A stretch of DNA of 64,000 nt from the NCBI GenBank assembly GCA_942493325.1, contig OW818689.1:3596001-3660000 (forward strand), read 5' to 3'. Both the position numbers and the translations under genes were made by a program. The notes under the pieces were generated by a model that worked only from the letters and a program-made list of their open reading frames with translations, was not told where the DNA came from and ran no database searches. The DNA is from JAAFHB01 sp942493325 (lineage in GTDB: Bacteria; Bacteroidota; Bacteroidia; Bacteroidales; Prolixibacteraceae). This document shows positions 17,502 through 26,755 of this stretch, piece by piece (the first letter of the stretch is position 1; every line of letters begins with the position of its first letter).

Positions 17502-18773
17502 ATGTTTGATATCGACAGGTGGAATGAAATCTGGAGTGCCCTGGCAAAGAATAAGATCAGGAGTATACTCACCGCGTTTGGTGTTTTCTGGGGTATCTTC
17601 ATGTTGATTGTGATGGCCGGAGCCGGTAAAGGACTGGAAAATGGCATCGTCGAGGGAGTTTCGAGGTTTGCGACGAATTCAGCATTCCTCTGGACAGAAC
17701 GTACCAGTGAACCATACAAGGGATTCAAGAGGGGACGGTTCTGGAATATGGATGCAGAAGATATCCAGTACTTAAAAAATAATGTTCCAGAACTTGAAAT
17801 TATTACCCCGAAAAACTTTGGCGGACGTTTCAACAGTGGTCCGAATGTGATCAGGGGCAAAAAGACAGGTGCATTCAATATAAAAGGTGATTATCCCGAC
17901 TATGTTAAAATTGATCCCTGTACCGTTTTGAAGGGTCGCTGGATTAATGAAATGGACATTCGTGATAAACGAAAAGTATGTGTGATTGGCGAAAAAGTGT
18001 TCGAATCACTGTTCGATCCTACAGAAAATCCGCTCGGCCAGTACCTGAAGATCTCGGGGGTTTATTACCAGGTAGTAGGAGTTATTAAGCCTGAAACACG
18101 CATTAACATCAACGGACGAACCGAAGAATCCATTTCATTGCCCTTTACGACGATGCTGCAAACCTACAACATGGGTAACCAGGTACACTTCCTGGCCATT
18201 ACTGCCAAAAAGGGAGTTCCGGTAAGCGTGCTCGAGGAAAAAGTCAAGGATGTGATTAAGAAGAAACATGCCATTGCTCCGACCGATCTTCAGGCTTTAA
18301 ACAGTGTGAATATTGAAAAGGAATTTAAACAGATGAGCGGACTTTTCCTGGGAATTCAGATCTTAACCTGGATTGTGGGTGTCGGAACGTTGCTTGCCGG
18401 GGTTATCGGTGTAAGTAACATCATGCTTGTAATTATAAAGGAAAGAACCAAGGAGATCGGTGTGCAACGGGCTTTAGGAGCAACACCAGCTGTTATCATT
18501 AAACAGATCATGCTCGAGAGTGTAGTGCTGACTACCGTAGCCGGGTATATCGGCTTATCGCTCGGTGTCGGATTACTCGAACTGGTAAGCCGGACACTAC
18601 AGAGCTCAGCCGCAAACTCCGGCGAGGAAGTCTTTTTTACAAACCCGGAAGTCAGCCTGACTGTGGCCCTTTCGGCGCTTGGGGTACTGATCATAGCAGG
18701 ATTGTTTGCCGGAATGATTCCCGCAACAAGAGCCATCCAGATCAAACCGATCGATGCATTAAGGGAAGAATAA
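17502..18773 (+). CDS. ABC transporter permease (MacB-type), second of two
   Basis: 423 residues, a paralogue of the preceding permease with the same plan: an N-terminal helix (IRSILTAFGVFWGIFMLIVM), periplasmic domain, then FtsX domain with coupling helix KERTKEIGVQRALGATPAVI and terminal PIDALREE. The start at 17502 gives MFDIDRWNEIWSALAKNKIR, parallel to MFDVDVWQEIFSTIKKNKLR in the first. The gap from the repeat array is 66 bp. Presumed partner of the upstream permease in one export complex. Confidence 0.93.
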   Translation: MFDIDRWNEIWSALAKNKIRSILTAFGVFWGIFMLIVMAGAGKGLENGIVEGVSRFATNSAFLWTERTSEPYKGFKRGRFWNMDAEDIQYLKNNVPELEIITPKNFGGRFNSGPNVIRGKKTGAFNIKGDYPDYVKIDPCTVLKGRWINEMDIRDKRKVCVIGEKVFESLFDPTENPLGQYLKISGVYYQVVGVIKPETRININGRTEESISLPFTTMLQTYNMGNQVHFLAITAKKGVPVSVLEEKVKDVIKKKHAIAPTDLQALNSVNIEKEFKQMSGLFLGIQILTWIVGVGTLLAGVIGVSNIMLVIIKERTKEIGVQRALGATPAVIIKQIMLESVVLTTVAGYIGLSLGVGLLELVSRTLQSSAANSGEEVFFTNPEVSLTVALSALGVLIIAGLFAGMIPATRAIQIKPIDALREE

Positions 18774-18807
18774 GACACTGAATAAATAGTATTAACAGAA
18801 TAATTGA

Positions 18808-19953
18808 ATGGTCATGGAAAAGAATAATGGAAATATCGTGAAAAAAATTGCAAAAATTTTCGGGTTTACACTACTTGCTGCCGTGTTCATCGGTACGCTG
18901 GTTTTCCTGTACCAGAAATCACAGGCAAAGCCGGAGGAATTTGAAATTCAAAAGGCACAGGTTACCAATATTGTAAAGAAAACTGTTGCAACGGGCTCGG
19001 TCATTCCCCGGAAGGAAATTGAGATCAAACCACAGGTATCGGGTATTGTGGAAGAGATCTTTATCGAAGCGGGTAAAAAGATTAACAAGGGTGATGTCAT
19101 TGCACGCGTTAAAATTATCCCCGACATGGTCAACCTGAACAATGCAGAATCACGCGTTAACAGGGCCAAATTAAATCTCGAGGATGCACGTATCGATTTC
19201 GAAAGACAATCTTCATTATTTGAAAAACAGGTTACCTCGAAGGAGGAGTTTCAGAAAGCACAACTAACGTATAATTCGGCAAAGGAGGAGTCGGAAGCTG
19301 CTGAAAATAACCTTGAACTGATTCGCAAAGGGGTAACTAAAAATTCTGCCACAACCACAAATACGTTGATCCGCTCAACCATTGACGGGATGGTGCTTGA
19401 CGTACCGGTCAAGGAAGGATTCTCCGTGATCCAGGCCAATAATTTCAATGCCGGAACTACAATCGGGATCGTGGCCGATATGAATGATATGATCTTCCAG
19501 GGAAAGGTTGACGAAACTGAAGTTGGAAAAATCAGGGAGGGAATGAATATTGAGCTCACAATCGGCGCAATTGAGACCGATAAGTTTAATGCCGTATTAA
19601 AATACATTGCCCCAAAAGGCCTGGTTGAAAATGGCGCTATTCAGTTCGAAATAAAGGCAGATGTAAAGTTGAAGGAAGGGCAGTTTATCCGTTCGGGATA
19701 CAGTGCAAATGCAAATATTGTTCTCGAAAAACGCGACAGTGTGCTGGCGATTCCTGAAGGATTGATCAAGTTTGAGAAAGACTCTGCCTTTGTGGAGGTT
19801 GAAACACTCCCGCAAAAATTTGAGAAAAAATATGTTAAAACAGGTATCTCCGACGGGATTAACATGGAAATCATATCGGGGATTACGAAAGAAGATCGTT
19901 TAAAAGGGATGCTGATTGATCCCAAGAAAAAAGAGGGAGAAAAAAAATCATAA
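18808..19953 (+). CDS. Periplasmic adaptor (HlyD/MFP family) of the export operon
   Basis: 381 residues. An N-terminal membrane anchor (IFGFTLLAAVFIGTLVFLY, about 17-35) is followed by barrel-sandwich and coiled-coil parts (SGIVEEIFIEAGKKINKGDV; alpha hairpin about 110-175 with heptad-like SRVNRAKLNLEDARIDFERQ), and the second lipoyl half TTNTLIRSTIDGMVLDVPVK. This links the MacB-type permeases to the outer-membrane channel. The start could be the first ATG (18808) or the third codon (18814); either gives the same protein core. The lysine-rich tail (DPKKKEGEKKS) is unremarkable. Confidence 0.92.
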   Translation: MVMEKNNGNIVKKIAKIFGFTLLAAVFIGTLVFLYQKSQAKPEEFEIQKAQVTNIVKKTVATGSVIPRKEIEIKPQVSGIVEEIFIEAGKKINKGDVIARVKIIPDMVNLNNAESRVNRAKLNLEDARIDFERQSSLFEKQVTSKEEFQKAQLTYNSAKEESEAAENNLELIRKGVTKNSATTTNTLIRSTIDGMVLDVPVKEGFSVIQANNFNAGTTIGIVADMNDMIFQGKVDETEVGKIREGMNIELTIGAIETDKFNAVLKYIAPKGLVENGAIQFEIKADVKLKEGQFIRSGYSANANIVLEKRDSVLAIPEGLIKFEKDSAFVEVETLPQKFEKKYVKTGISDGINMEIISGITKEDRLKGMLIDPKKKEGEKKS

Positions 19954-20018
19954 AACAATAAAATAAAAACGAAACGTTTAATAATTTTGTAAATCTTCTT
20001 TAACAATAAATCACACCT

Positions 20019-21353
20019 ATGATACGGACGATATTCACGGTAACCTATCTGCTCTTTATGGCATTGTTTGCCTCCCTGCACGCGCAGGAAGTATGGAGCC
20101 TCCAGAGATGCATTGACTATGCCATGGATAATAATATCAGCATCAAGCAAAAGGTAATCACGACTCAATACCAGCAGAATCAGTTAAAAGAATCGAAATA
20201 TTCACGGTTGCCTGATCTTAGCGGACAAGCTTCACAAAATTTGACCTATGGCCGCACGCTTACGCTTGTATATCCGGATACTACCTACAGGGATGTTCAA
20301 ACTGCCACTGCTCAGACCAACTTTGGGTTAAACTCTTATGTCCCAATATTTCAAGGTTTTCAGATCACTAATAACATCGCTAAACTCAAGTTAGACTTTG
20401 AGGCCAGTGTATCAGATCTTGAAAAGGCGAAGAGTGATATTTCGGTAAATATAGCTTCCACCTATCTGGAAATTCTGTATGCCAAAGACCTTGTTAAAGT
20501 TTCGGAGGATCAGCTTACAGTTACCAATCTGCAGATTAAACAAATCAATGAAAAGGTGGAAGCAGGGAGTCTTGCCCGGGGAAGCCTGCTTGAAATCCAG
20601 GCTCAAGCCGCAGGCGAGGAGTTGAATCTTGTAAATGCAAAAAATCAACTTCAGCTGGCCAAACTTTGGCTTACCCAATTGCTCGAACTTCCCGTGATGG
20701 ATAACTTTGATATAGAAGTCCCTTTGCTTCCCGAGATTTCGGCACAGGCCTCCATTGTTTCATCCACCGAAGTTTATAAATCAGCATTGCTGACACGGCC
20801 TGAGATTAAAGGCGCCGACCTGCGCCTCAGAAGTTCGGAATACCAGTTGAAAATGGCAAAAGGGTCGCTTTATCCGACTGTTGGGCTTTACGGAAACCTA
20901 ACAACCTTATATAATGACCGGGTCGATATTTCTTTTTCAAAACAATTAAAAAACAACCAGCGCAAAGGTTTTGGAGCACAAATCAATATACCGATTTTTA
21001 CACAGTTCCAGAACAAGTTACAGATCGACAATGCCAGGCTTGGGGTGTTGAGTACAGAACTTGAGCTTGAAAGTGCCAAAAAGTTGCTTCGGTCTGACAT
21101 CGAAACAGCCCAGACAAACGCTGTTGCTGCATTGAACAGGTATACTTCGAACCAAAAGGCCGTTTCTTCGATGAAAGAGGCTTTCAGGTATTCGGAAGAA
21201 AAATTCAGCGTCGGCCTGGTCAATGCCGTGGAATACAACACATCGAAAACCAAGCTGGCAAAGTCGGAGTCCGACCTGCTCCAGGCTAAATATGAATTTA
21301 TTTTCCGCACCAAGATTCTCGATTTTTACCGCGGACTTCCAATAACACTCTAG
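20019..21353 (+). CDS. TolC-family outer-membrane efflux channel
   Basis: 444 residues with a signal peptide (MIRTIFTVTYLLFMALFASLHAQ) and two OEP repeats (about 30-230 and 240-435). Typical segments are WSLQRCIDYAMDNNISIKQ, the first-repeat LEILYAKDLVKVSEDQL and second-repeat FRYSEEKFSVGLVNAVEYN. It would trimerise in the outer membrane and open a duct for the MacB-type pump. It is the last gene of the operon and is followed by a terminator. Confidence 0.93.
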   Translation: MIRTIFTVTYLLFMALFASLHAQEVWSLQRCIDYAMDNNISIKQKVITTQYQQNQLKESKYSRLPDLSGQASQNLTYGRTLTLVYPDTTYRDVQTATAQTNFGLNSYVPIFQGFQITNNIAKLKLDFEASVSDLEKAKSDISVNIASTYLEILYAKDLVKVSEDQLTVTNLQIKQINEKVEAGSLARGSLLEIQAQAAGEELNLVNAKNQLQLAKLWLTQLLELPVMDNFDIEVPLLPEISAQASIVSSTEVYKSALLTRPEIKGADLRLRSSEYQLKMAKGSLYPTVGLYGNLTTLYNDRVDISFSKQLKNNQRKGFGAQINIPIFTQFQNKLQIDNARLGVLSTELELESAKKLLRSDIETAQTNAVAALNRYTSNQKAVSSMKEAFRYSEEKFSVGLVNAVEYNTSKTKLAKSESDLLQAKYEFIFRTKILDFYRGLPITL

Positions 21354-21376
21354 TAATTTCCACCTTTATATTTATG

Positions 21377-21402
21377 AGGCTGTCTGAAAAGGCAGCCTTT
21401 TT
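21377..21402 (+). terminator. Rho-independent terminator after the efflux operon
   Basis: AGGCTG (21377-21382) pairs with CAGCCT (21393-21398), followed by a T run. It lies 24 bp after the TolC-like stop. Confidence 0.75.
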
Positions 21403-21451
21403 ATTTGAGATGCCGCAACTACTTGGTATTAATGTATTCTAATCCAACTAT

Positions 21452-21534
21452 CTGCAATCCCACACATGCGGAATTGCAACTATTTTGCTGACAGAATGTT
21501 GCATTGCGGTAATCCCGTACGTAAGGGATTGCAG
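21452..21534. repeat. 83-bp inverted-repeat element
   Basis: Perfect 10-bp ends CTGCAATCCC (21452-21461) and GGGATTGCAG (21525-21534) enclose a second inverted pair, TGCAAC (21475-21480) and GTTGCA (21498-21503), so the whole can fold as a long hairpin. It lies in the 337-bp gap between the efflux operon and the first ROK gene. It looks like a small interspersed palindromic element; no coding sequence is seen in the gap. Confidence 0.55.
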
Positions 21535-21576
21535 AAAAAATGGAAGGGGAAAATGAAGCCGTTAAACGAAAAACCA

Positions 21577-21615
21577 TTCGAAAAAAAATTGTAATAAATC
21601 GTTAATTTTTTCGAA
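21577..21615. repeat. AT-rich inverted repeat upstream of ROK gene 1
   Basis: TTCGAAAAAAAATT (21577-21590) is nearly complementary to AATTTTTTCGAA (21604-21615). It is just upstream of the promoter-like boxes of the first ROK gene and could be an operator, or simply AT-rich sequence. Confidence 0.35.
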
Positions 21616-21620
21616 AAAAA

Positions 21621-21652
21621 TTTGCACTTCCTAAAGTATTTAATTAGCTTTA
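21621..21652 (+). promoter_or_regulatory. Promoter of ROK gene 1
   Basis: TTTG at 21621-21624, a 20-bp spacer, then TAGCTTTA (21645-21652), one mismatch from TAnnTTTG. The stretch cttcctaaagtatttaatta between the boxes recurs in near-identical form before the second ROK gene, so it may also hold an operator for these regulators. Confidence 0.5.
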
Positions 21653-21690
21653 TTGGTATTTTTACAATCATTCACTAAGTAACCTTCCAA

Positions 21691-22947
21691 ATGAATGAAG
21701 ATATGAGCCAAAATAATGCTTTACTGACCAGGAGTATTTCTACAGCTGAACAGAACAAAATCAGACAGAAGAAAAAAATCCTGAGTTTGCTGCACACCAA
21801 TGGATTCATTTCGGCTCCGGAACTTAGCAAATTGCTAAAAATAAGTCTGCCCACAGGCATCGTTTTGCTAAATGACCTGATTTCATCGGGTAATGTAAAG
21901 AATATCGGAGTTGGGGAATCAAGCGGAGGCAGAAAACCCAACCTGTATGGCTTACCCGAGGATGGCTTCTATGTCATCTCCTGCGATTTTGCCCGCTATT
22001 CGGCAAATATGGCAATACTTGACTGTTATAATAAGTTTGTGACTCCAATTGTTCAGATCGATACCCATATTGACGATCCCCTGCTGATTGATAAATTGTA
22101 TGATGCGGCAAATAAACTGATCGCTGATCATGGAATTCCTGAGGAAAAAATTTTTGGACTGGGTGTTGATATGCCAGGATTGATCAATTCAAAAACAGGT
22201 ATTAATTATACCATAAAAGATAAAAAGCGGCAGAACATTCGTCGTGATCTGAAACAACGGTTCAATAAGCTGGTATACATCGACAATGACGCCAGGATGC
22301 ATGCCCATGGCGAGTTTCATTTTGGGGCAGCCAAAAATTATAAGGATGCCATTATCATCCACTGGAGTTGGGGGCTTGGGCTCGGAATTTTTATAAACGG
22401 ACAACTATACAGCGGGAAAAATGGGTTTGCCGGAGAATTGTCACATATCCCAATCGTTGAAAACGGAGAATTATGCATTTGCGGGAAAAGGGGGTGCCTC
22501 GAAACTATTGCATCATCAAATACTATTATGAAAATGGTTGCGCAGGGATTTGCAGACAGGGAAATTTCTTCGCTGATCAGTCAGTTTAAAGATCATCCTG
22601 AAAAAGTTACGCCTGAGGATGTTATCAATGCTGCACGGCAGGGCGATGAATTTAGCATTTCGATCCTGAACGAAATAGGAAAAGCCATGGGAAGAGGACT
22701 TGCCTACATCATCCAGTTACTGAATCCGGAGGTGATCGTATTGAGCGGGCCAATATCAAAAGCCAGGCTATACGTCTTATCGCCAATTCAGCAATCCTTA
22801 AACCGCCTATGCCTGGAGAAGATTTCAGAAAGTACACCTATTATTATTTCTGATATGGGCGATCAGTCGGCACTGCTCGGAACTTCGGAGATGATCTTTC
22901 AGAAGGTCTTTGCTGAAATAAATATTACTGAAGGAACATTAGAATAA
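21691..22947 (+). CDS. ROK-family transcriptional regulator 1
   Basis: 418 residues. An N-terminal winged helix-turn-helix (about 22-72: KKKILSLLHTNGFISAPELS, then LKISLPTGIVLLNDLISSG) precedes a ROK sugar-binding domain. The zinc site is intact: His252 in GELSHIP and Cys262/264/269 in CICGKRGCLE. Asp200 in IDNDARMHAHGE sits where ROK kinases have their base, but the DxGGT phosphate loop is replaced by SCDFARYSA, so this is expected to be a sugar-responsive repressor of the NagC/Mlc/XylR type. It lies directly ahead of susC1/susD1 on the same strand, and has a close paralogue before susC2. Confidence 0.92.
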   Translation: MNEDMSQNNALLTRSISTAEQNKIRQKKKILSLLHTNGFISAPELSKLLKISLPTGIVLLNDLISSGNVKNIGVGESSGGRKPNLYGLPEDGFYVISCDFARYSANMAILDCYNKFVTPIVQIDTHIDDPLLIDKLYDAANKLIADHGIPEEKIFGLGVDMPGLINSKTGINYTIKDKKRQNIRRDLKQRFNKLVYIDNDARMHAHGEFHFGAAKNYKDAIIIHWSWGLGLGIFINGQLYSGKNGFAGELSHIPIVENGELCICGKRGCLETIASSNTIMKMVAQGFADREISSLISQFKDHPEKVTPEDVINAARQGDEFSISILNEIGKAMGRGLAYIIQLLNPEVIVLSGPISKARLYVLSPIQQSLNRLCLEKISESTPIIISDMGDQSALLGTSEMIFQKVFAEINITEGTLE

Positions 22948-23117
22948 AATGAAACATGATATTTCTTATTGCTAATAATCGAATTAAAATCAATAATAAA
23001 ATAACAGGCTTCTATAGAAATATAAAATAATCGTTATATAGAATAATCGTTTATTAAGGCTGGCAAAGAAAAACCCAAACGCTCCCTGGAGCGGCATAAC
23101 AAAGAAAGGAGGAAAAC

Positions 23118-23180
23118 ATGAAGACCGACACGAGGTTTAATGGTAAAAAAACTTTCGGACAGCTAATTAACAATATTTAA
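23118..23180 (+). CDS. Possible 20-residue leader peptide
   Basis: ATG at 23118 follows a perfect AGGAGG (23107-23112) with 5-bp spacing, rare in this phylum, and encodes MKTDTRFNGKKTFGQLINNI. A GC-rich hairpin lies just upstream. It may be a translated leader of the susC1 transcript, or chance. No homologue is recognised. Confidence 0.25.
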   Translation: MKTDTRFNGKKTFGQLINNI

Positions 23181-23300
23181 GAGGGGATTTATACCATTAC
23201 AACCCGAAAACAAAGGGTACTATACACAGACCATTTTTATCCTTCATATCCAAATCTGGTAATTAAGTACACCTGCATTTTACATTCTAAATTCATTATT

Positions 23301-23345
23301 ATGAAAAAAACAGCTTGTACAATTTTATTGTGTTTGGTACTATAA
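23301..23345 (+). pseudogene. Truncated signal-peptide-like ORF
   Basis: ATG AAA AAA... encodes MKKTACTILLCLVL and stops. It looks like the start of a lipoprotein or secreted protein cut short. It lies 74 bp before susC1. Low confidence that it is anything more than a relic. Confidence 0.2.
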
Positions 23346-23376
23346 TTTTTATTTGTAACTAAATAGCAATAAACAA

Positions 23377-23418
23377 TTATCAAACTGAAATTACAAGTTT
23401 AATTAAAATTAAAAACCT
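23377..23418 (+). promoter_or_regulatory. Conserved AT-rich leader before susC1
   Basis: The ~40 bp before the start (TTATCAAACTGAAATTACAA, then GTTTAATTAAAATTAAAAAC) match the leaders of the other two susC genes at 29853-29895 and 37154-37194. It is probably an unstructured, translation-enhancing 5' leader, as AT-rich leaders replace Shine-Dalgarno sites in this phylum. Confidence 0.5.
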
Positions 23419-26400
23419 ATGCGAAAAATTTTATTATTGACAGTAATGTGCCTGGCACTCATAGGAAGTGCAATGGCGCAGCCTATAGTAACGGGGGTAG
23501 TTACCGACAATGAAAAGTTGGGCATTCCCGGCGCTACGATACTTGAGAAAGGTACTACAAATGGTACTGTTTCAGATATCAATGGAAAATACTCATTGAA
23601 AGTCTCATCAGCAAATGCCACATTGGTTTTTTCCTTTGTTGGAATGACTAACCAGGAGATTTCACTGAACGGTAGAACAACGCTCAATGTTGTCCTTGAA
23701 CCATCGCTGGTAAAGGTTGACGAAGTTGTAGTTACTGCCTTGGGTATCACCAAATCAGAACGATCAGTAGGCTTTGCACAAACGACTATCAGTTCGGAGA
23801 AACTGGTTCAGAAAGGGACGCCTAACTTTGCAACAGCTCTTTATGGCAAATCTCCCGGCCTAAGAATTTCCGCAACCCCAGGAGGTGCAACCAGTGGTGT
23901 TGCTATTCAGATTCGGGGAGTCAACTCCATTAACTTTAAATCGACGCCTTTAGTCATTATGGATGGTGTTCCGGTTCGCGATGGCGAGTTTAATAATGGA
24001 AACTATTGGGGTGACCAGCGTATCCGATCGAATGGATTGATTGATTTTAATCCTGAAGATATTGAAACGATTACCGTATTAAAAGGCTCTTCAGCTGCTG
24101 CACTTTACGGATCAGAGGCAGTTAACGGGGTACTCCTGATCACCACCAAGAGCGGAAAGGGCAAGGGAGTTTCAATTGATTTCAATACATCTTATTCGTT
24201 TGACGAGGTCGCTTATTTGCCTAAATGGCAAAAAAAGTACGGGCCAGGACTTCCTGTAGGATATGCCAAACTAGCTTTTGGCCCGGATATAGATAATAAT
24301 GGTTTTAGACACACTACAATTAATGGCGTTGATCAGCGTCACAGCATTCAAACCAGCCTGAGTTTCGGACCAGCTTTCGACGGTCAGCCAATTTTAGCAT
24401 GGACGAACAAAATTGTTCCCTATTATTACCAGGAAGGAGGTTTTGCCAATTTGTTTCAAACAGCCCACAATACAAATACCAACATCTCTCTTTCAAGCAA
24501 TACCGAAAAAATGCAAAGCAGGTTTTCTTATACTTACCAGCGTACGGAGGGATTGAGCCTTGGTTCTGCCAATGATAAGCATAACTTCAATATCAACAGC
24601 ACTTATCAGGTCTCTAAAAAAGTTACGGCAGGCATCATTGTAAATTACATAAACTGGCATATCCATAACAGGCCTTATATGGTTGACCGGTTGATTAATA
24701 ATTTTGCAGGAATGTTCCCGGCTTTTGACAATGGCAATTGGTATAAAAAATATTATAAAACAAGTTTGGGGTACAGATATGTCACCGGTACTGGTCAAAG
24801 CTTAACTCTTGATGAAAACATCAGGTTTGGTAACTTCAGAGGCGACATTGGAGATTTCATGTGGAGAGTAAAAGAAAATAATGAAGATGAATATCAAAAC
24901 CGGTTAAATGCTGTAGCTAAGGTGAGTTGGGAAATTATAAACGGGTTAAAATTACAGTTAAGGGCTTCAACTGACTTTACTTCAGTCCGTACAATTGGAA
25001 AATCTTCAACAGAAATACCACTGGCATTCGGTTATTCCGGAGGGTTCTCACTTTCCAATCAGGTGCAAACAATTTATTATGGTGATGCCTTGTTAACATA
25101 TTTCAAAAAAATAAATGACAATTTTAATATAACCGCGATGGCAGGTTATAATTCACGCACAGAAGAGACATACAGAACCTCTGCTTCTACCCGTGACGGA
25201 TTGGTTGCAGAAAATAAGTTCGATTTCAGCGCTTCAAGAAATACACCGTACTGGGGTGGTTCACAATCCTATTTTATAACCGATGCATTTTTTGGCGTAT
25301 TAAATGCAGCATATAAAAATTATTTATTTGCGGAAGTTACGGTCCGACAGGATAGAACTTCGACAATGAACCCCGATAATAATTCGTTTGTTTATCCTTC
25401 GGTCAATGGCGGATTTGTATTTTCAGATGCATTTACAATGCCCTCATTCGTTAGTTATGGTAAATTAAGAGCGTCGTGGGGTATCGTGGGTAACTATCCA
25501 GCCCAGTATTTGGCTAACCCGGCTTATAATCAGGGAAACTTAGGCGACCAGGGATCCGGATCAGTTTTGACCACACAGATAAAAACCGGTCCTTACGGTA
25601 ACAGCACGATTAAACCGGAAATGAAAAATGAGTACGAATTTGGATTGGAAACCAAATTGTTCAAGGATCGGTTAAGTCTCGATGTTACTTATTATAATGC
25701 AAAGATTAATGATCAGATACTTAACCTTTCATTACCCCTAAGTATGGGAGCAGGAAGTATTTTGACCAATATTGGTACTTTGCAGAACAAAGGTATCGAA
25801 ATTGCATTACGGGGCACACCTGTTTCAACCACAGACTTTACCTGGGAAGCAGGTATTAACTTCTTTAAAAATGCGAACAAGGTTTTAAAACTGACAACAG
25901 GCTCAAACGAATTGTTGCATGCAAACCATGATGGGGATGCAGCCAAACGTGTTTCAACGGTAGGAGATCCGATGGGAGACTGGTATGCACATCCGATAAA
26001 AACCGACGCACAAGGCAGAAAAATTATAAGCGGAGACGGAACTTACGTATTGGATGGAGAAAAATGGGAAAAATATGGGAATGCAATGCCCAAAGGCTCA
26101 GGCGGGATATTCAGCACCGTCAGGTACAAAGATTTTACATTGGATTTGATGGCCGATTTTACCTATGGGGGTTATGTAATGCCTACCGGTTTATACTGGT
26201 TGACCGGCCGGGGATTGACTGAAGAGTCATTTGAAACTCCGGAAGGTGCAACAAGGACAAATCTGTCCTATTATGTGGACAACAACTGGGCAGGACACGA
26301 AACTGCCAGTTCTGCGGGTCCAAATGGCGAAATAGTTATGCATGATGGTATTATCCTTGATGGCGTATTGGCTGACGGTTCACCGAACACGAACGTAATT

Positions 26401-26733
26401 TCTCCGGCAATTTATTACTGGTATTCCTATAATTGGGGCGGACCCCAGTACGGTAGTTCTTTATATTATAAATACATAAATAAGAATAACTATCTTAAAA
26501 TGAGGGAAGTTTCCCTGGCCTATATGTTGCCTGATAAGATAGCGTCGAAAATCGGGACGAAAAGTTTACAAATATCTGTTTTCGGTAGAAACCTGTTCTA
26601 TTTCTATAGGTCGATTAAAAATATGGATGCAGAACAATTATCTACCGGTTCAAACTGGGGTAGCAATGTCAGCAATGCAGGAACGAATCCCTCTTCCAGA
26701 ACCTATGGTATTATGCTGAGAGCTAAATTTTAA
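23419..26733 (+). CDS. SusC/RagA-type TonB-linked outer-membrane transporter 1
   Basis: 1104 residues. Order: signal peptide (MRKILLLTVMCLALIGSAMA), carboxypeptidase-regulatory-like domain (about 22-100), the TonB-box-like DEVVVTALGI (about 105-114), plug domain (to about 240, with IQIRGVNSIN, PLVIMDGVPV, IETITVLKGSSAAALYGSEA, NGVLLITTKSG), then a 22-strand barrel ending in aromatic F. It should import glycan oligomers across the outer membrane with the adjacent SusD as lid. No N-terminal STN domain, so it does not signal to an anti-sigma factor. The gene follows a ROK regulator and precedes susD1 by 22 bp. Confidence 0.95.
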   Translation: MRKILLLTVMCLALIGSAMAQPIVTGVVTDNEKLGIPGATILEKGTTNGTVSDINGKYSLKVSSANATLVFSFVGMTNQEISLNGRTTLNVVLEPSLVKVDEVVVTALGITKSERSVGFAQTTISSEKLVQKGTPNFATALYGKSPGLRISATPGGATSGVAIQIRGVNSINFKSTPLVIMDGVPVRDGEFNNGNYWGDQRIRSNGLIDFNPEDIETITVLKGSSAAALYGSEAVNGVLLITTKSGKGKGVSIDFNTSYSFDEVAYLPKWQKKYGPGLPVGYAKLAFGPDIDNNGFRHTTINGVDQRHSIQTSLSFGPAFDGQPILAWTNKIVPYYYQEGGFANLFQTAHNTNTNISLSSNTEKMQSRFSYTYQRTEGLSLGSANDKHNFNINSTYQVSKKVTAGIIVNYINWHIHNRPYMVDRLINNFAGMFPAFDNGNWYKKYYKTSLGYRYVTGTGQSLTLDENIRFGNFRGDIGDFMWRVKENNEDEYQNRLNAVAKVSWEIINGLKLQLRASTDFTSVRTIGKSSTEIPLAFGYSGGFSLSNQVQTIYYGDALLTYFKKINDNFNITAMAGYNSRTEETYRTSASTRDGLVAENKFDFSASRNTPYWGGSQSYFITDAFFGVLNAAYKNYLFAEVTVRQDRTSTMNPDNNSFVYPSVNGGFVFSDAFTMPSFVSYGKLRASWGIVGNYPAQYLANPAYNQGNLGDQGSGSVLTTQIKTGPYGNSTIKPEMKNEYEFGLETKLFKDRLSLDVTYYNAKINDQILNLSLPLSMGAGSILTNIGTLQNKGIEIALRGTPVSTTDFTWEAGINFFKNANKVLKLTTGSNELLHANHDGDAAKRVSTVGDPMGDWYAHPIKTDAQGRKIISGDGTYVLDGEKWEKYGNAMPKGSGGIFSTVRYKDFTLDLMADFTYGGYVMPTGLYWLTGRGLTEESFETPEGATRTNLSYYVDNNWAGHETASSAGPNGEIVMHDGIILDGVLADGSPNTNVISPAIYYWYSYNWGGPQYGSSLYYKYINKNNYLKMREVSLAYMLPDKIASKIGTKSLQISVFGRNLFYFYRSIKNMDAEQLSTGSNWGSNVSNAGTNPSSRTYGIMLRAKF

Positions 26734-26755
26734 TGACAATTAAAAATATACCGTT

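Larger units (their letters stand above)
22948..23376 (+). other. Long intergenic region upstream of susC1
   Basis: About 430 bp without a normal gene. It contains two similar boxes around AATAATCGTT (about 23024 and 23043), a GC-rich hairpin CGCTCC-CT-GGAGCG (23080-23093), a short ORF with a strong Shine-Dalgarno (23118-23180) and a truncated signal-peptide-like ORF (23301-23345). It may be a long 5' leader of the susCD transcript or the remains of an older gene. Confidence 0.5.

Noticed and set aside
21577..21615. Rho-independent terminator before ROK1
   Set aside because: Stem is nearly all A/T and no gene ends just upstream on either strand; better seen as a possible operator or AT-rich spacer.
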